From UMGS1781 sp045628105 (GTDB taxonomy: Bacteria > Bacillota > Clostridia > TANB77 > CAG-508): a DNA stretch of 54,996 nt. A program made the translations under genes and the position numbers. The stretch's first letter is position 1; each line of letters opens with the position of its first letter. Of this stretch, positions 8,355 through 17,262 are shown piece after piece. The notes beneath the pieces were generated by a model that saw only the letters and a program-made list of their open reading frames with translations, was not told where the DNA came from and did not search any database. The stretch is taken from contig JAZQOX010000029.1 in assembly GCA_045628105.1 (NCBI GenBank), positions 1 to 54,996 on the forward strand, written 5' to 3'.

Positions 8355-8881
8355 ATATATGGCATGACATAAAAAAAGAAAGAATAAATAAAGAAAACTT
8401 TGTAGCAGTTATTGAAATTACAAAGGGTGGAAAAAATAAATATGAATTGGATAAAGAAACAGGAATGTTAAGATTAGATAGAGTTCTTTACACAGCTACA
8501 CACTATCCAGCAAATTATGGATTTATACCAAAAACATATGCGGATGACAATGATCCTTTAGATGTTTTAGTTTTATGTGAAGAAAATATTACTCCATTAA
8601 CACTTGTTGATTGTTATCCAGTTGGAGTATTAATAATGGTAGATGGAGATCAAAAAGATGAAAAGATAATTGCAGTTGCAAACAAAGATCCTTTCTTAAA
8701 TGTGTATAAAGATATTGGTGAGCTTCCTAGTCACATTTCAAGCGAAATAAAACATTTCTTTGAGGTTTACAAACAATTAGAAAACAAGCAGACAGTTGTA
8801 GAGGAAATTCTTGGAAGAGAAGAAGCTGAAAAAATAATTAGTAAATGTATAGAAAATTACAAGGCAAAATTCAACGATTAA
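8351..8881 (+). CDS. ppa: Inorganic pyrophosphatase, family I
   Basis: A 176-residue soluble pyrophosphatase that hydrolyses pyrophosphate and pulls biosynthetic reactions forward. The family I signature DDNDPLDVLV (about residues 66-75) provides the metal-binding aspartates. The upstream YELDKETGMLRLDRVLYTATHYPANYGFIP stretch (described here by its ends, YELD and YGFIP) and DGDQKDEKI are also typical. AGGAGAG precedes ATG 8351, which overlaps the yqeG stop by four bases. Length and motifs are complete. Confidence 0.95.
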   Translation: MNIWHDIKKERINKENFVAVIEITKGGKNKYELDKETGMLRLDRVLYTATHYPANYGFIPKTYADDNDPLDVLVLCEENITPLTLVDCYPVGVLIMVDGDQKDEKIIAVANKDPFLNVYKDIGELPSHISSEIKHFFEVYKQLENKQTVVEEILGREEAEKIISKCIENYKAKFND

Positions 8882-8906
8882 ATGATTTGAAAGGATGTTA
8901 TTATAT

Positions 8907-10062
8907 ATGGTCAAACCAATTATTTTTGTGATCATAACATTTATTCTTTTTTTGTACATATTATGGTTTAAACTAATAAAGAAAAATGACACAACGTACT
9001 TAATAATATTGATTGCACAGACCGTAGGTATTGCGATTAATTTTATTAAAGTAAATTTTAATATTCTAAATGACAGAATATGGAGCATATTACTTAACAT
9101 TTTTTGCATATATATACCTGTAGTAGTTTTTCTTTTGGAAAGCAAAAAGATAAATGTATCAGCTATTTTAAAATTGTTAATGGCAAAAATATGGTTATGG
9201 ATAGATAATACAAAAAAAGCAAAAAAAATTTTAAGTGATCTTATATCAAAATATCCGGAAAACATAACGGGCCACAAATTAATTGCAAAAATTTACGAAA
9301 AAGAAGGACGGATTACGAAAAGCAATAAATGAATATGTTTGTATATTAGATTTAAAAAAGAAAGATTACGATTCATATTACAAAATATCAGTATTACTTA
9401 ATGAGCTAGGACAAAAAGATGATGCAATAGAAATGTTAAAAAAATTAATAAAAATCAAGCCGTTAGAGGATGCAACAAGACTTTTAGGAACTATATATTT
9501 TGAGGAAAAAGAGTTTAAAAAGGCAGTAGATGTTTATGCAAGTCATTTAAAACAAAACCCTGAAGATTATGGCGTATGTTATAACCTTGGAATATGTTAC
9601 GCAAGAACAAATGATTTTGAATCAGCATCTAAATGTTTTGAAAAGGCTATAGAATTAAATGAAGATTTATATTTAGCATATTATAGATTAGCACAAATAG
9701 CTTTATTATATAGAGATTTTGAAATAGCAGAGGAATATTTTAAAAAGGGACTATGTAATGAAAAAGAGGCAAAATCGTATTTGGAACTTGCAAAAATACA
9801 TATAATAAAAAACCAAAAAGAAACTGCAATATTAGAAATCAATAAAGCATTAAAAATAGATTCTTCATTATATGAAAAAGTAAAAAGGGAACCAATGTTT
9901 TTCACTATTAGAAAATTGATAGATGTTCCAATACAAACGATTAAACCAGAGTATATTGAATCAGAAAAAGAAATAGAAATTGATGAATATTTAAGAGACA
10001 CATACAATTTAACAAAGAATTTAAATGATAAAAATAACATAATAGATAAAGATGAAACATAA
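8907..10062 (+). CDS. TPR-repeat membrane protein, split by a +1 shift at an in-frame CGG
   Basis: The first frame runs 8907-9308: two hydrophobic segments (about residues 3-22 and 30-75), then the first helices of a TPR region. At codon 135 the frame meets CGG (9309-9311) and would stop nine codons later. Skipping the C continues as GLRKAINEYVCIL, exactly the second half of a TPR unit, and the frame is then open to 10062 with at least four further TPR motifs (for example YNLGICYARTNDFESASKCFEKAIELN). The restored protein has 384 residues. TPR domains hold protein partners together; its partners are unknown. Start 8907 fits AAAGG at 8890-8894 better than ATG 8895. See the CGG finding; a sequencing error or pseudogene is the alternative. 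Confidence 0.7.
9309..9311 (+). other. In-frame CGG at the +1 frame change in the TPR gene
   Basis: Zero-frame codons read GAA GGA CGG ATT. Omitting the C gives GAA GGA GGA TTA, which rejoins the TPR sequence. Confidence 0.8.
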
Positions 10063-10082
10063 ACTAAAAAGAGGTGTAATTT

Positions 10083-10892
10083 ATGAAAATATATCACGCA
10101 ATAATATTAGGAATTGTTCAAGGACTAACAGAATTTTTACCAATATCAAGTTCAGGCCATTTAAATTTATTTCCATGGGTTTTTAATTGGGAAAAAATAT
10201 CAGACGGTATGGATGTAGCATTACATATAGGCACTTTGCTTGCACTTGCTTTATTTTTCTTTAAAGATTGGGTAAAACTTGTAAAAGCAGGATATAATCA
10301 ATTAGTAAAAAAGGAAAAATCAACCGAAGGAAAAATATTTTGGCATCTTTTTTTGGCAACAATTCCTGCAGGAATTTTAAGTTTAATCCTAGAAAAAATT
10401 TCTAAGAAAATAATAGGAAAAAATATAGATTTAAAAATGCTTATTATTGGAATAGCCTTAATAATAATGGGAATTTTACTTTATATTGCAGATAAAAAAT
10501 CAAAATCTACAACATGTTATGAGAAAATGACAACAAAGCAATCAGTATTAATTGGAATATCACAAGCATTAGCTGCTGCATTTCCAGGTGTATCAAGAAG
10601 TGGAATTACAATGACAGTAGCAAGATATTTAAGAGTAGATAGGGAAAGTGCAGCCAAGTTTTCATTTATGCTTGCAATGCCAATTACACTAGCTGCTGTT
10701 ATATTTGATATTACACATTTTGAGTTTAGTTTGGCACTTTTATGGGGAATACTTGCTAGTTTCTTAGTAGGAATGATAGTAATTAAATATTTACTTAAAT
10801 ATCTAAAAAAAGGCAGCTTTAAAATCTTTGCAATATATAGAGTTATTATTGGTATAATAGTAATATTTATATTTTTTACAAAAACAATGTAA
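10083..10892 (+). CDS. uppP: Undecaprenyl-diphosphatase UppP (BacA)
   Basis: A 269-residue polytopic membrane protein. It dephosphorylates undecaprenyl diphosphate outside the membrane so the lipid carrier can be reused for wall synthesis, and overproduction gives bacitracin resistance in other species. Both family motifs are present: QGLTEFLPISSSGHL (about 14-28) and FPGVSRSGIT (about 162-171). Some seven or eight hydrophobic segments are visible. AGAGGTG precedes the ATG. It follows the TPR gene by 20 bases. The next gene has its own promoter. Confidence 0.96.
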   Translation: MKIYHAIILGIVQGLTEFLPISSSGHLNLFPWVFNWEKISDGMDVALHIGTLLALALFFFKDWVKLVKAGYNQLVKKEKSTEGKIFWHLFLATIPAGILSLILEKISKKIIGKNIDLKMLIIGIALIIMGILLYIADKKSKSTTCYEKMTTKQSVLIGISQALAAAFPGVSRSGITMTVARYLRVDRESAAKFSFMLAMPITLAAVIFDITHFEFSLALLWGILASFLVGMIVIKYLLKYLKKGSFKIFAIYRVIIGIIVIFIFFTKTM

Positions 10893-10936
10893 TATAAATG
10901 CAATAAAAATGTAACAAAACTGTAACAAAAAAAGTA

Positions 10937-10965
10937 TTGTACTTTTAATAAAAAGAAGGTATAAT
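10937..10965 (+). promoter_or_regulatory. sigma-A promoter of the orphan gene at 11015
   Basis: TTGTAC (10937-10942), 17 bases, perfect TATAAT (10960-10965). The downstream gene starts about 50 bases later after an AGGAGGGGAG ribosome binding site. Confidence 0.75.
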
Positions 10966-11014
10966 ATTCATATGATATTTTGTATACACAGGATAAGAGG
11001 AGGGGAGTTTACAA

Positions 11015-11863
11015 ATGCTATTATTTAGAAAAAATCGTAAACAAGGCATAGTAAACGTAAAGATGATAATCACAGAAGAAAAAATTCTTTCAAATATAGA
11101 TAAAGTTCAAAAATTAATTAATCCAAATAGTAAAAAACAAATAGTTCAATTAGAAGATGATGCATATTTTAAGGATTTAATTGATTCAATAAAGGTTTAT
11201 TTAATTGAATATCCAAATAAAAAGAACTTCCCTGTAAGTGTATATAATGCAGCACATAAGTTAGTTGAATATGCAACAGACCAATTTGAAAATAACACAA
11301 AACAAATTGAGGTATTGATAAGACAGAGAGAAAACAATATTAATTCTGCAAATGAATTGAAATTAGTTTTAGAGGCAGTTCAAGAAAAAGATAAAGAGTG
11401 GAAAAATAAAGTGAAAGAGATTTCAGCAAACATTTCAGAAGATATTGTAGAAGCTCTTACAATAATAGGAAAGACAAAAAATAAGATTCCAGATAATTAC
11501 GATGATGCATTGAAACTTGTAAATGCAAGAATAAACAATCTAGAAACAAATCTTCATATAGAAATCGATATGGAAAGAATAGAAGATAGATCAAAAGCAT
11601 TAAGTTATATTGGAATAGAAATTGCTGAAGCACTTAGAGGAATCCCAACGCCAGTTTACAATGCAAAAGAGGAAAAGAAGGCAGTTGAAAACGAAAAAGT
11701 TGAGTCTTTAACTGAGTTTATAGAAGAAACAAGAATGGAAATAAAACCATCATTATGGCAAAAGATAAAACAAAGCAAATTGGTACAAGCTATTGTACGA
11801 ATAGCTAAAATAAGAATAGTTTTAGATGTTCCAGCACTTCCAGAGGGAAGAGGAGAAAAATAA
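11015..11863 (+). CDS. Helical cytoplasmic protein of unknown function
   Basis: A 282-residue protein without signal peptide or membrane segment. It is mostly predicted helix with many Lys/Glu. A basic N-terminus (FRKNRKQG) is followed by helical stretches (IDKVQKLI, HKLVEYATDQFENN) and a likely coiled coil near 80-130. A basic, more hydrophobic C-terminal helix follows (LWQKIKQSKLVQAIVRIAKIRI), which might touch the membrane. I do not recognise the family. It has its own strong promoter, an unusually strong ribosome binding site and its own terminator, so it is probably well expressed as a single gene. Confidence 0.7.
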   Translation: MLLFRKNRKQGIVNVKMIITEEKILSNIDKVQKLINPNSKKQIVQLEDDAYFKDLIDSIKVYLIEYPNKKNFPVSVYNAAHKLVEYATDQFENNTKQIEVLIRQRENNINSANELKLVLEAVQEKDKEWKNKVKEISANISEDIVEALTIIGKTKNKIPDNYDDALKLVNARINNLETNLHIEIDMERIEDRSKALSYIGIEIAEALRGIPTPVYNAKEEKKAVENEKVESLTEFIEETRMEIKPSLWQKIKQSKLVQAIVRIAKIRIVLDVPALPEGRGEK

Positions 11864-11874
11864 ATAATATTATT

Positions 11875-11910
11875 ATGGGTAGCTATATTAAAATAACTAC
11901 CCATATATTT
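11875..11910 (+). terminator. Intrinsic terminator after the orphan gene
   Basis: ATGGGTAG (11875-11882) pairs with CTACCCAT (11897-11904) and is followed by an A/T-rich tail (ATATTTT). Confidence 0.7.
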
Positions 11911-11931
11911 TAAATAAATAAGGAGAATGAA

Positions 11932-12600
11932 ATGAAGATAGTAAACCCAATAGTAGAAATTGAAAAAGTTGATTATAATCATATAATGAAAAATTTAGAA
12001 AGAGCATGTAGAACATGTTATAGGTCAGAAGATAAAATAACGGAAGAAAGCTATAAAACTTTACTTAAAAACTGTATAAACAGAGGACATGAATCAATTT
12101 TAGAACACGAAAAAGTTACAGTAAGAATTACTTGTGACGTTGGAGTGTATAAGGACTTAACAAGACATAGAATAGCATCTTTTTCAATTGAAAGTACTAG
12201 ATATTGCAATTATGGAAAAGATAAATTTGATAATCAAATTAAATTTATTAAACCTGTAAACATGGAAGAGGGAACAGAACTATATGACGAATGGAAAAAA
12301 TGCTGTGAAACTATAGAACAAAACTATATGAATATGGCAAAACTTGGTGCAACACCAGACCAAATGAGAATGATTTTACCACACTCTACTGCAGCATTAG
12401 TTACAATGACAGCTAATATTAGAGAATGGAAACATATTCTATCATTAAGATGCACAAATCACGCACATCCTGCGGTTGAACAGGTTATGTTGCCGATATT
12501 ACAAAAATTTAAAGAAAATATGCCTGAAATTTTTGATGACGTTATGTATGACGAAAATTTTGATAAAGCAAAATATGCTGAATTAGTTGAAATGGAATAA
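11932..12600 (+). CDS. thyX: Flavin-dependent thymidylate synthase ThyX
   Basis: A 222-residue protein that makes dTMP from dUMP with methylene-tetrahydrofolate, FAD and NADPH. The ThyX signature RHR-x-x-S-x-x-x-x-S-x-R-Y is present as RHRIASFSIESTRYCNY (about residues 75-91). GHESILEHE is the upstream conserved stretch and LRCTNHAHPAVEQV the downstream one. It replaces ThyA, which is not seen in this window. FolD, a source of methylene-tetrahydrofolate, is encoded 3 kb away. AGGAG precedes the ATG. It converges with udk and shares a bidirectional terminator. Confidence 0.97.
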   Translation: MKIVNPIVEIEKVDYNHIMKNLERACRTCYRSEDKITEESYKTLLKNCINRGHESILEHEKVTVRITCDVGVYKDLTRHRIASFSIESTRYCNYGKDKFDNQIKFIKPVNMEEGTELYDEWKKCCETIEQNYMNMAKLGATPDQMRMILPHSTAALVTMTANIREWKHILSLRCTNHAHPAVEQVMLPILQKFKENMPEIFDDVMYDENFDKAKYAELVEME

Positions 12601-12606
12601 AAAAAG

Positions 12607-12629
12607 AGCCCTAAGGGATTAGGGCTTTA
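12607..12629. terminator. Bidirectional terminator between thyX and udk
   Basis: AGCCCTAA (12607-12614) pairs with TTAGGGCT (12619-12626) around GGGA. The stem is flanked by an A-run on the left and T-rich sequence on the right, so it can serve both convergent genes. Confidence 0.85.
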
Positions 12630-12633
12630 AATT

Positions 12634-13248
12634 TTAGATTATACTTCTAATTTTCTCAATGATCATATTTAAGGCTACATGATTATAACCACCTTCAGGA
12701 ACAATAATATCTGCATATTTTTTACTTGGTTCAACAAATTGTTCATGCATAGGCTTAACGGTTGCTTTATATTGTTCAATTACTGAGTCTATTGTACGAC
12801 CTCTTTCTCTAACGTCTCTAGTCAATCTTCTAATGAAACGGATATCAGCATCTGTATCAACATAAATCTTAATATCCATCATATCTCTTAATTCTTTATT
12901 TTCAAAAATTAAAATACCGTCAACCAATATTACTCTTTTTGGTTCAACCTCAAATGTTTGTTTTTCCCTAAGATGATCGACAAAAGAATAATTTGGTCTA
13001 TATATTGTCTCTCCATTTTTTAATTTTTTCAAGTGGTCGATAAGTAGATATGTATCAAATGCATCAGGATGATCAAAATTTAGTTTTTTTCTTTCATCAA
13101 AAGTAAGATCATCGCGATTTTTGTAATAGTAATCATGTGAAAGTGTTGTAATATTGTCTTTAAATTCTTTTCTTATGTTTTCTGCTAATGTACTTTTTCC
13201 TGAGCCAGTTCCACCGGCTATTCCGATAATAATAGGGTTAAGTTCCAT
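12634..13248 (-). CDS. udk: Uridine kinase
   Basis: A 204-residue P-loop kinase that phosphorylates uridine and cytidine for pyrimidine salvage. Walker A is GGTGSGKST (about residues 11-19). LSHDYYYKNRDDL, FDHPDAFD and the lid arginines in RRLTRDVRERGR are typical of Udk. The C-terminus PEGGYNHVALNMI is also conserved. AGGAGG lies upstream of the ATG on the minus strand. It converges with thyX. Between udk and uvrB (also minus) about 80 bases are free, with no terminator that I can see. Confidence 0.95.
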   Translation of the reverse strand: MELNPIIIGIAGGTGSGKSTLAENIRKEFKDNITTLSHDYYYKNRDDLTFDERKKLNFDHPDAFDTYLLIDHLKKLKNGETIYRPNYSFVDHLREKQTFEVEPKRVILVDGILIFENKELRDMMDIKIYVDTDADIRFIRRLTRDVRERGRTIDSVIEQYKATVKPMHEQFVEPSKKYADIIVPEGGYNHVALNMIIEKIRSII

Positions 13249-13326
13249 TTTAAATCCTCCAAAAAAACATTATTAATATTATTGTAAACCAAAATAGCAT
13301 GAAATGCAAGAAAAAACGACAAAATA

Positions 13327-15279
13327 TTACATTAATTTTTCTAATTCTTTGATTTTATCTCTTAATTTAGCAGCTTCTTCAAATTCCATATTAGCAGCGT
13401 GTTTAAGCATTTCATCGGTTAAACGATTAATAATACTTTCAACTGACTCTTCTGAATTCAATTTATAATCAGAAGACACATCTTCTAGAACGGTTGCTTT
13501 TATACTAGCTCTGACGTCTTTAATAATTGTTTGAGGTGTAATTCCATGCTCCTCGTTATATTTAAGCTGTATTTCACGACGTCTATTAGTTTCGGATATA
13601 GCTTTATCCATACTTTCAGTTAATTCGTCAGCATACATAATAACCATTCCATTAGAATTTCTTGCGGCTCTTCCAATAGTTTGAATTAGAGATCTCTCTG
13701 AACGAAGGAAGCCTTCTTTATCTGCATCTAATATTGCAACTAAGGAAACTTCAGGAATATCTAAACCTTCTCTCAAAAGATTAATACCAACAAGTACGTC
13801 AAATTCGCCTAAACGTAGGTTTCTTATTATTTCCATTCTTTCAAGAGCTTTTATATCAGAATGCATATAATTAACTTTTATATCTATGCTTTTTAAATAA
13901 GCAGTTAAGTCTTCAGCCATTTTTTTAGTTAGAGTTGTAACCAAAACGCGTTCATGTTTTTCAACTCTTAATCTTATTTCATTTATCAAATCGTCAACTT
14001 GATTTACAGCTGGTTTAACAATTATTTTTGGATCAAGAAGACCAGTAGGCCTAATAATTTGTTCTGCAGTTTGTTCTGAATGCTCTTTTTCATAATCAGC
14101 TGGTGTTGCACTTACAAAAATGCATTGATTTATTCTACTTTCAAATTCCTCGAATTTTAAAGGCCTATTATCATATGCAGAAGGTAATCTGAATCCGTAA
14201 TTTACTAAGGAATCTTTTCTAGCTCTGTCACCATTATACATAGCTTTAACCTGAGGAATTGTAGCATGAGATTCATCAATTAACAGTAAGAAATCTTTTG
14301 GAAAATAGTCAAAAAGGGTATAAGGTGCAGAACCAGGTTTTCTACCACTTATATGTCTAGAATAATTTTCAATTCCTTGACAAAAACCGGTTTCTACAAG
14401 CATTTCAATATCAAAATTTGTTCTTTCCTCAATTCTTTGAGCTTCAATAAGTTTATTATTAGATTTAAAATATTGAATTCTTTCTTCCAATTCTTCTTCA
14501 ATATTTTTAATAGCTCCTTTTAATTTGGATTCAGATGTTGCATAATGTGAATTAGGACCAATAAGTACATGACTTCTTGTACCAATATTTTTACCAGTAA
14601 CTGGACTAATTTCAGAAATTTTTTCAATTTCATCTCCCCAAAATTCAATCCTAAGAGCACTTTCACCTGTATTAGAAGGGTAAACTTCTAAGATATCACC
14701 CTTAGCTCTAAAAGTTCCTCTCTTAAAATCAATTTCATTTCTTGAGTATTGCATTTCAACTAATTTTTTCATAACATCGTCCCTTGATTTAGGCATTCCA
14801 GGACGTAGAGATAACATTAACTCTTGATAATCTTCGGGGTCCCCTAACCCATATATACATGAAACTGAGGCAATTATTATTACATCTTTTCTTTCAAATA
14901 ATGAAAGCGTAGCTGAGTGCCTTAATTTATCTATTTCATCGTTTATAGAAGCATCTTTTTCAATATAGGTATCTGACTGTGGAATATAGCTTTCTGGTTG
15001 ATAATAGTCATAATAAGAAACAAAGTATTCAACAGCATTATCTGGGAAAAATTCTTTGAATTCACTATAAAGTTGACCTGCCAATGTTTTATTGTGTGCC
15101 AAAACAAGAGTAGGTTTTTGAACTTTTTGGATAATATTAGCCATAGTAAATGTTTTCCCAGAACCTGTTACACCAAGTAAAGTTTGAAATTTTTTGCCAT
15201 CTAAAATACCTTTAGAAAGTTTATCAATCGCAAAAGGTTGGTCACCGGTAGGTTTATAATTTGATACTAACTTAAACAT
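13327..15279 (-). CDS. uvrB: Excinuclease ABC subunit B
   Basis: A 650-residue UvrB, the damage-verifying helicase-like subunit of nucleotide excision repair. Walker A is GVTGSGKT (residues 36-43), the damage-probing beta-hairpin has YYDYYQPESYIP (about 92-103), and LLIDESH is Walker B. Helicase motif VI is IQTIGRAARN, and the C-terminal UVR motif (EFEEAAKLRDKI) binds UvrC. The open frame extends upstream to 15357, but AAGGAG lies directly before the ATG at 15279 and MFKLVSNYKPTGDQP is the usual UvrB start. It contains no CGG codon. uvrA is not in the window. Confidence 0.97.
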   Translation of the reverse strand: MFKLVSNYKPTGDQPFAIDKLSKGILDGKKFQTLLGVTGSGKTFTMANIIQKVQKPTLVLAHNKTLAGQLYSEFKEFFPDNAVEYFVSYYDYYQPESYIPQSDTYIEKDASINDEIDKLRHSATLSLFERKDVIIIASVSCIYGLGDPEDYQELMLSLRPGMPKSRDDVMKKLVEMQYSRNEIDFKRGTFRAKGDILEVYPSNTGESALRIEFWGDEIEKISEISPVTGKNIGTRSHVLIGPNSHYATSESKLKGAIKNIEEELEERIQYFKSNNKLIEAQRIEERTNFDIEMLVETGFCQGIENYSRHISGRKPGSAPYTLFDYFPKDFLLLIDESHATIPQVKAMYNGDRARKDSLVNYGFRLPSAYDNRPLKFEEFESRINQCIFVSATPADYEKEHSEQTAEQIIRPTGLLDPKIIVKPAVNQVDDLINEIRLRVEKHERVLVTTLTKKMAEDLTAYLKSIDIKVNYMHSDIKALERMEIIRNLRLGEFDVLVGINLLREGLDIPEVSLVAILDADKEGFLRSERSLIQTIGRAARNSNGMVIMYADELTESMDKAISETNRRREIQLKYNEEHGITPQTIIKDVRASIKATVLEDVSSDYKLNSEESVESIINRLTDEMLKHAANMEFEEAAKLRDKIKELEKLM

Positions 15280-15383
15280 AAAAATCTCCTTAAAATTTAA
15301 ACAATATACATTCACAATTTTACCATGATATATGGAAAAATACAAGGGGCAAGGCACTGCCCTGGATACCCCTATGTATTTTT

Positions 15384-15415
15384 AGAAAGATTATTACGGA
15401 TAATCTTTCTTTTTT
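15384..15415 (+). terminator. Terminator-like hairpin 45 bases upstream of folD
   Basis: AGAAAGATTAT (15384-15394) pairs perfectly with ATAATCTTTCT (15400-15410) around TACGG and runs into TTTTTC on the + strand. No + strand gene ends here, so it may be a leader attenuator or a stop for antisense transcription of uvrB. A TATAAT at 15429-15434 lies after it and could serve folD without passing the hairpin. Confidence 0.6.
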
Positions 15416-15456
15416 CTTTATTTAATGATATAATGCAAAAAACAAGGAGGATATTT

Positions 15457-16293
15457 ATGGCAATTATTATAGATGGAAAAGAAACGGCTAGAAAGATAAG
15501 AGAAAATTTAAAAACAAAAGTTGATGAGTTAAAGAAAAAAGGACTTACACCAAAGCTTGCAGTAATTATGGTTGGAGAAGATCCTGCATCTAAAATATAT
15601 GTAAGAAATAAAAGCAAGGCTTGTGATGAGGTTGGAGTTCAATTCGAAGAATTTTTAATGAGTGAAAATACAACTCAAGAAGAACTTTTAAAACTTATTA
15701 ATGAATTAAATAATAGAAAAGATATACATGGAATTTTATTACAAAGTCCTATTCCAAAAAATCTTGATATAAATGAAGCATTTAGAACAATTACACCAGA
15801 AAAAGATGTAGATGGATTTAACCCTGTAAATGTTGGAAAACTTGTTTTAAATCAAGATACTTTTGTTTCATGCACACCATTTGGTGTAATAAAATTATTA
15901 GAAGAATATAACATTGAAATAGAAGGTAAAAATGCAGTAGTTATTGGAAGAAGCAATATTGTAGGAAAACCAATGTTACAATGTTTATTAAACAAAAATG
16001 CTACAGTTACTATATGCCATTCAAAGACAAAAAACTTAAGCGAAATAACAAAAAAAGCTGATATTATAATTGCTGCAATAGGAAAGCCAAAATTTGTTAC
16101 AGCAGATATGGTAAAAGAAAATGCTGTTGTAATTGATGTTGGAATAAACAGAAATGAAGAAGGAAAAGTATGTGGTGATGTTGATTTTGAAGGGGTAAAA
16201 AATAAAGCATCATACATTACACCGGTCCCAGGGGGGGTTGGACCAATGACAATAGCAATGCTTATGAACAATATAGTAAAAGCTGCAAAATAA
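15457..16293 (+). CDS. folD: Bifunctional methylene-tetrahydrofolate dehydrogenase/cyclohydrolase FolD
   Basis: A 278-residue protein that interconverts methylene-, methenyl- and formyl-tetrahydrofolate. It supports purine synthesis and formyl-Met. Signature YVRNKSKACDEVG carries the catalytic tyrosine and lysine region, HGILLQSPIP and ITPEKDVDGF are family motifs, GRSNIVGKP binds NADP, and PGGVGPMTIAML ends the protein. ATG 15457 with AAGGAGG upstream gives the usual FolD N-terminus (MAIIIDGKETARKI). The open frame continues upstream to 15325 without similarity, so I reject that start. Confidence 0.97.
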   Translation: MAIIIDGKETARKIRENLKTKVDELKKKGLTPKLAVIMVGEDPASKIYVRNKSKACDEVGVQFEEFLMSENTTQEELLKLINELNNRKDIHGILLQSPIPKNLDINEAFRTITPEKDVDGFNPVNVGKLVLNQDTFVSCTPFGVIKLLEEYNIEIEGKNAVVIGRSNIVGKPMLQCLLNKNATVTICHSKTKNLSEITKKADIIIAAIGKPKFVTADMVKENAVVIDVGINRNEEGKVCGDVDFEGVKNKASYITPVPGGVGPMTIAMLMNNIVKAAK

Positions 16294-16331
16294 AAATGTA
16301 GATAAATAAAGGGAACCAGAAAGGAAAAAAT

Positions 16332-17191
16332 ATGGACAAATATTGGGTATGGTTCTCTAGAATTAATAAAATTGAAATAAGGGATAAGCAAAAACTTTTA
16401 AAAAAATTTAAAACTCCTGAAAACATATTTAAATCGGATAAAAAAAGTGTATGTAAAATATTAAATAATGAGCAAACTGAAATTTTATTTAGTAAATATT
16501 ATAAACAGAATATTGAAAAATACATAGAATATATGGAAAATAATGAAATAAAATTAATAACTATGTATGATAAAAATTATCCAGCTAAATTACAAAATAT
16601 TTATGATCCACCTGTTGCCTTATATGTTAAGGGAAATATAAAAATTTTAAACGATAAATCAATTGCAATTATTGGAAGTAGAGCTTGCAGTGATTATGGA
16701 AGTAAAATTGCAAAGCAATTTGCATATAATTTATCACGAAAAAATATAAATATTATATCTGGATTAGCAAAAGGGATAGATACATATGCACATAGAGGAG
16801 CAATTGAGGCAAAAGGTAAAACAATCGCAGTGTTTGGAAATGGATTGGATATTGCTTATCCACATGAAAATTCTTCACTAATAAAGGCAATTCTTGAAAA
16901 TGAAGGATTAATTATAAGTGAATACATTGTAGGAACAAAACCAGAAAAAATGTTTTTCCCTGCAAGAAACCGAATCATAAGTGCATTATCAAATGGTGTT
17001 CTTGTTGTGGAGGCAAGCCATAAAAGTGGAACTTCAATTACTGTAGATTTTGCGTTAGAACAAGGAAAAAACATTTATGCAATACCACGGAAGAATAGAT
17101 GGTATTAATTCAATACGGTACAAATTCTTTAATAAAACAAGGTGCAAAAATGGCTACCTGCGAAAGAGATATTTTGGAGGATTTTGCTTGA
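16332..17191 (+). CDS. dprA: DNA processing protein DprA, split by two +1 shifts at in-frame CGG codons
   Basis: DprA loads RecA onto single-stranded DNA during natural transformation. The Rossmann-like core is clear: IAIIGSRACSDYG (about 111-123), SGLAKGIDTYAHRGA, GNGLDIAYP, and FPARNRIISALSNGVLVVEA. The zero frame would end at 17108 after AIPRKNRWY. Dropping the C of CGG at 17088 gives AIPGRIDGINSI, and dropping the C of the next in-frame CGG at 17116 gives GTNSLIKQGAKM and a stop at 17191. Together this is the expected family C-terminus. The restored protein has 285 residues and no winged-helix tail. A strong ribosome binding site before 16332 is not obvious (GAAAGGAAAAA). Alternatives are a decayed gene or sequence error. 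Confidence 0.85.
17088..17090 (+). other. First in-frame CGG frame-change site in dprA
   Basis: Zero frame ATA CCA CGG AAG; without the C it reads ATA CCA GGA AGA, restoring the conserved IPGR of DprA. Confidence 0.85.
17116..17118 (+). other. Second in-frame CGG frame-change site in dprA
   Basis: In the frame restored after 17088 the codons are TCA ATA CGG TAC. Without the C they read TCA ATA GGT ACA, restoring the conserved SIGTNSLI. Confidence 0.85.
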
Positions 17192-17262
17192 ATTTTGATG
17201 ATAATTGTAATATAATTATTTTGTGATTTTAAAATAGTTATATTATGGAAAGGAATATAAAA

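Noticed and set aside
15325..15456. Longer folD frame beginning at 15325
   Set aside because: The extra residues have no family similarity and the frame passes through a terminator-like hairpin. ATG 15457 has a good ribosome binding site.
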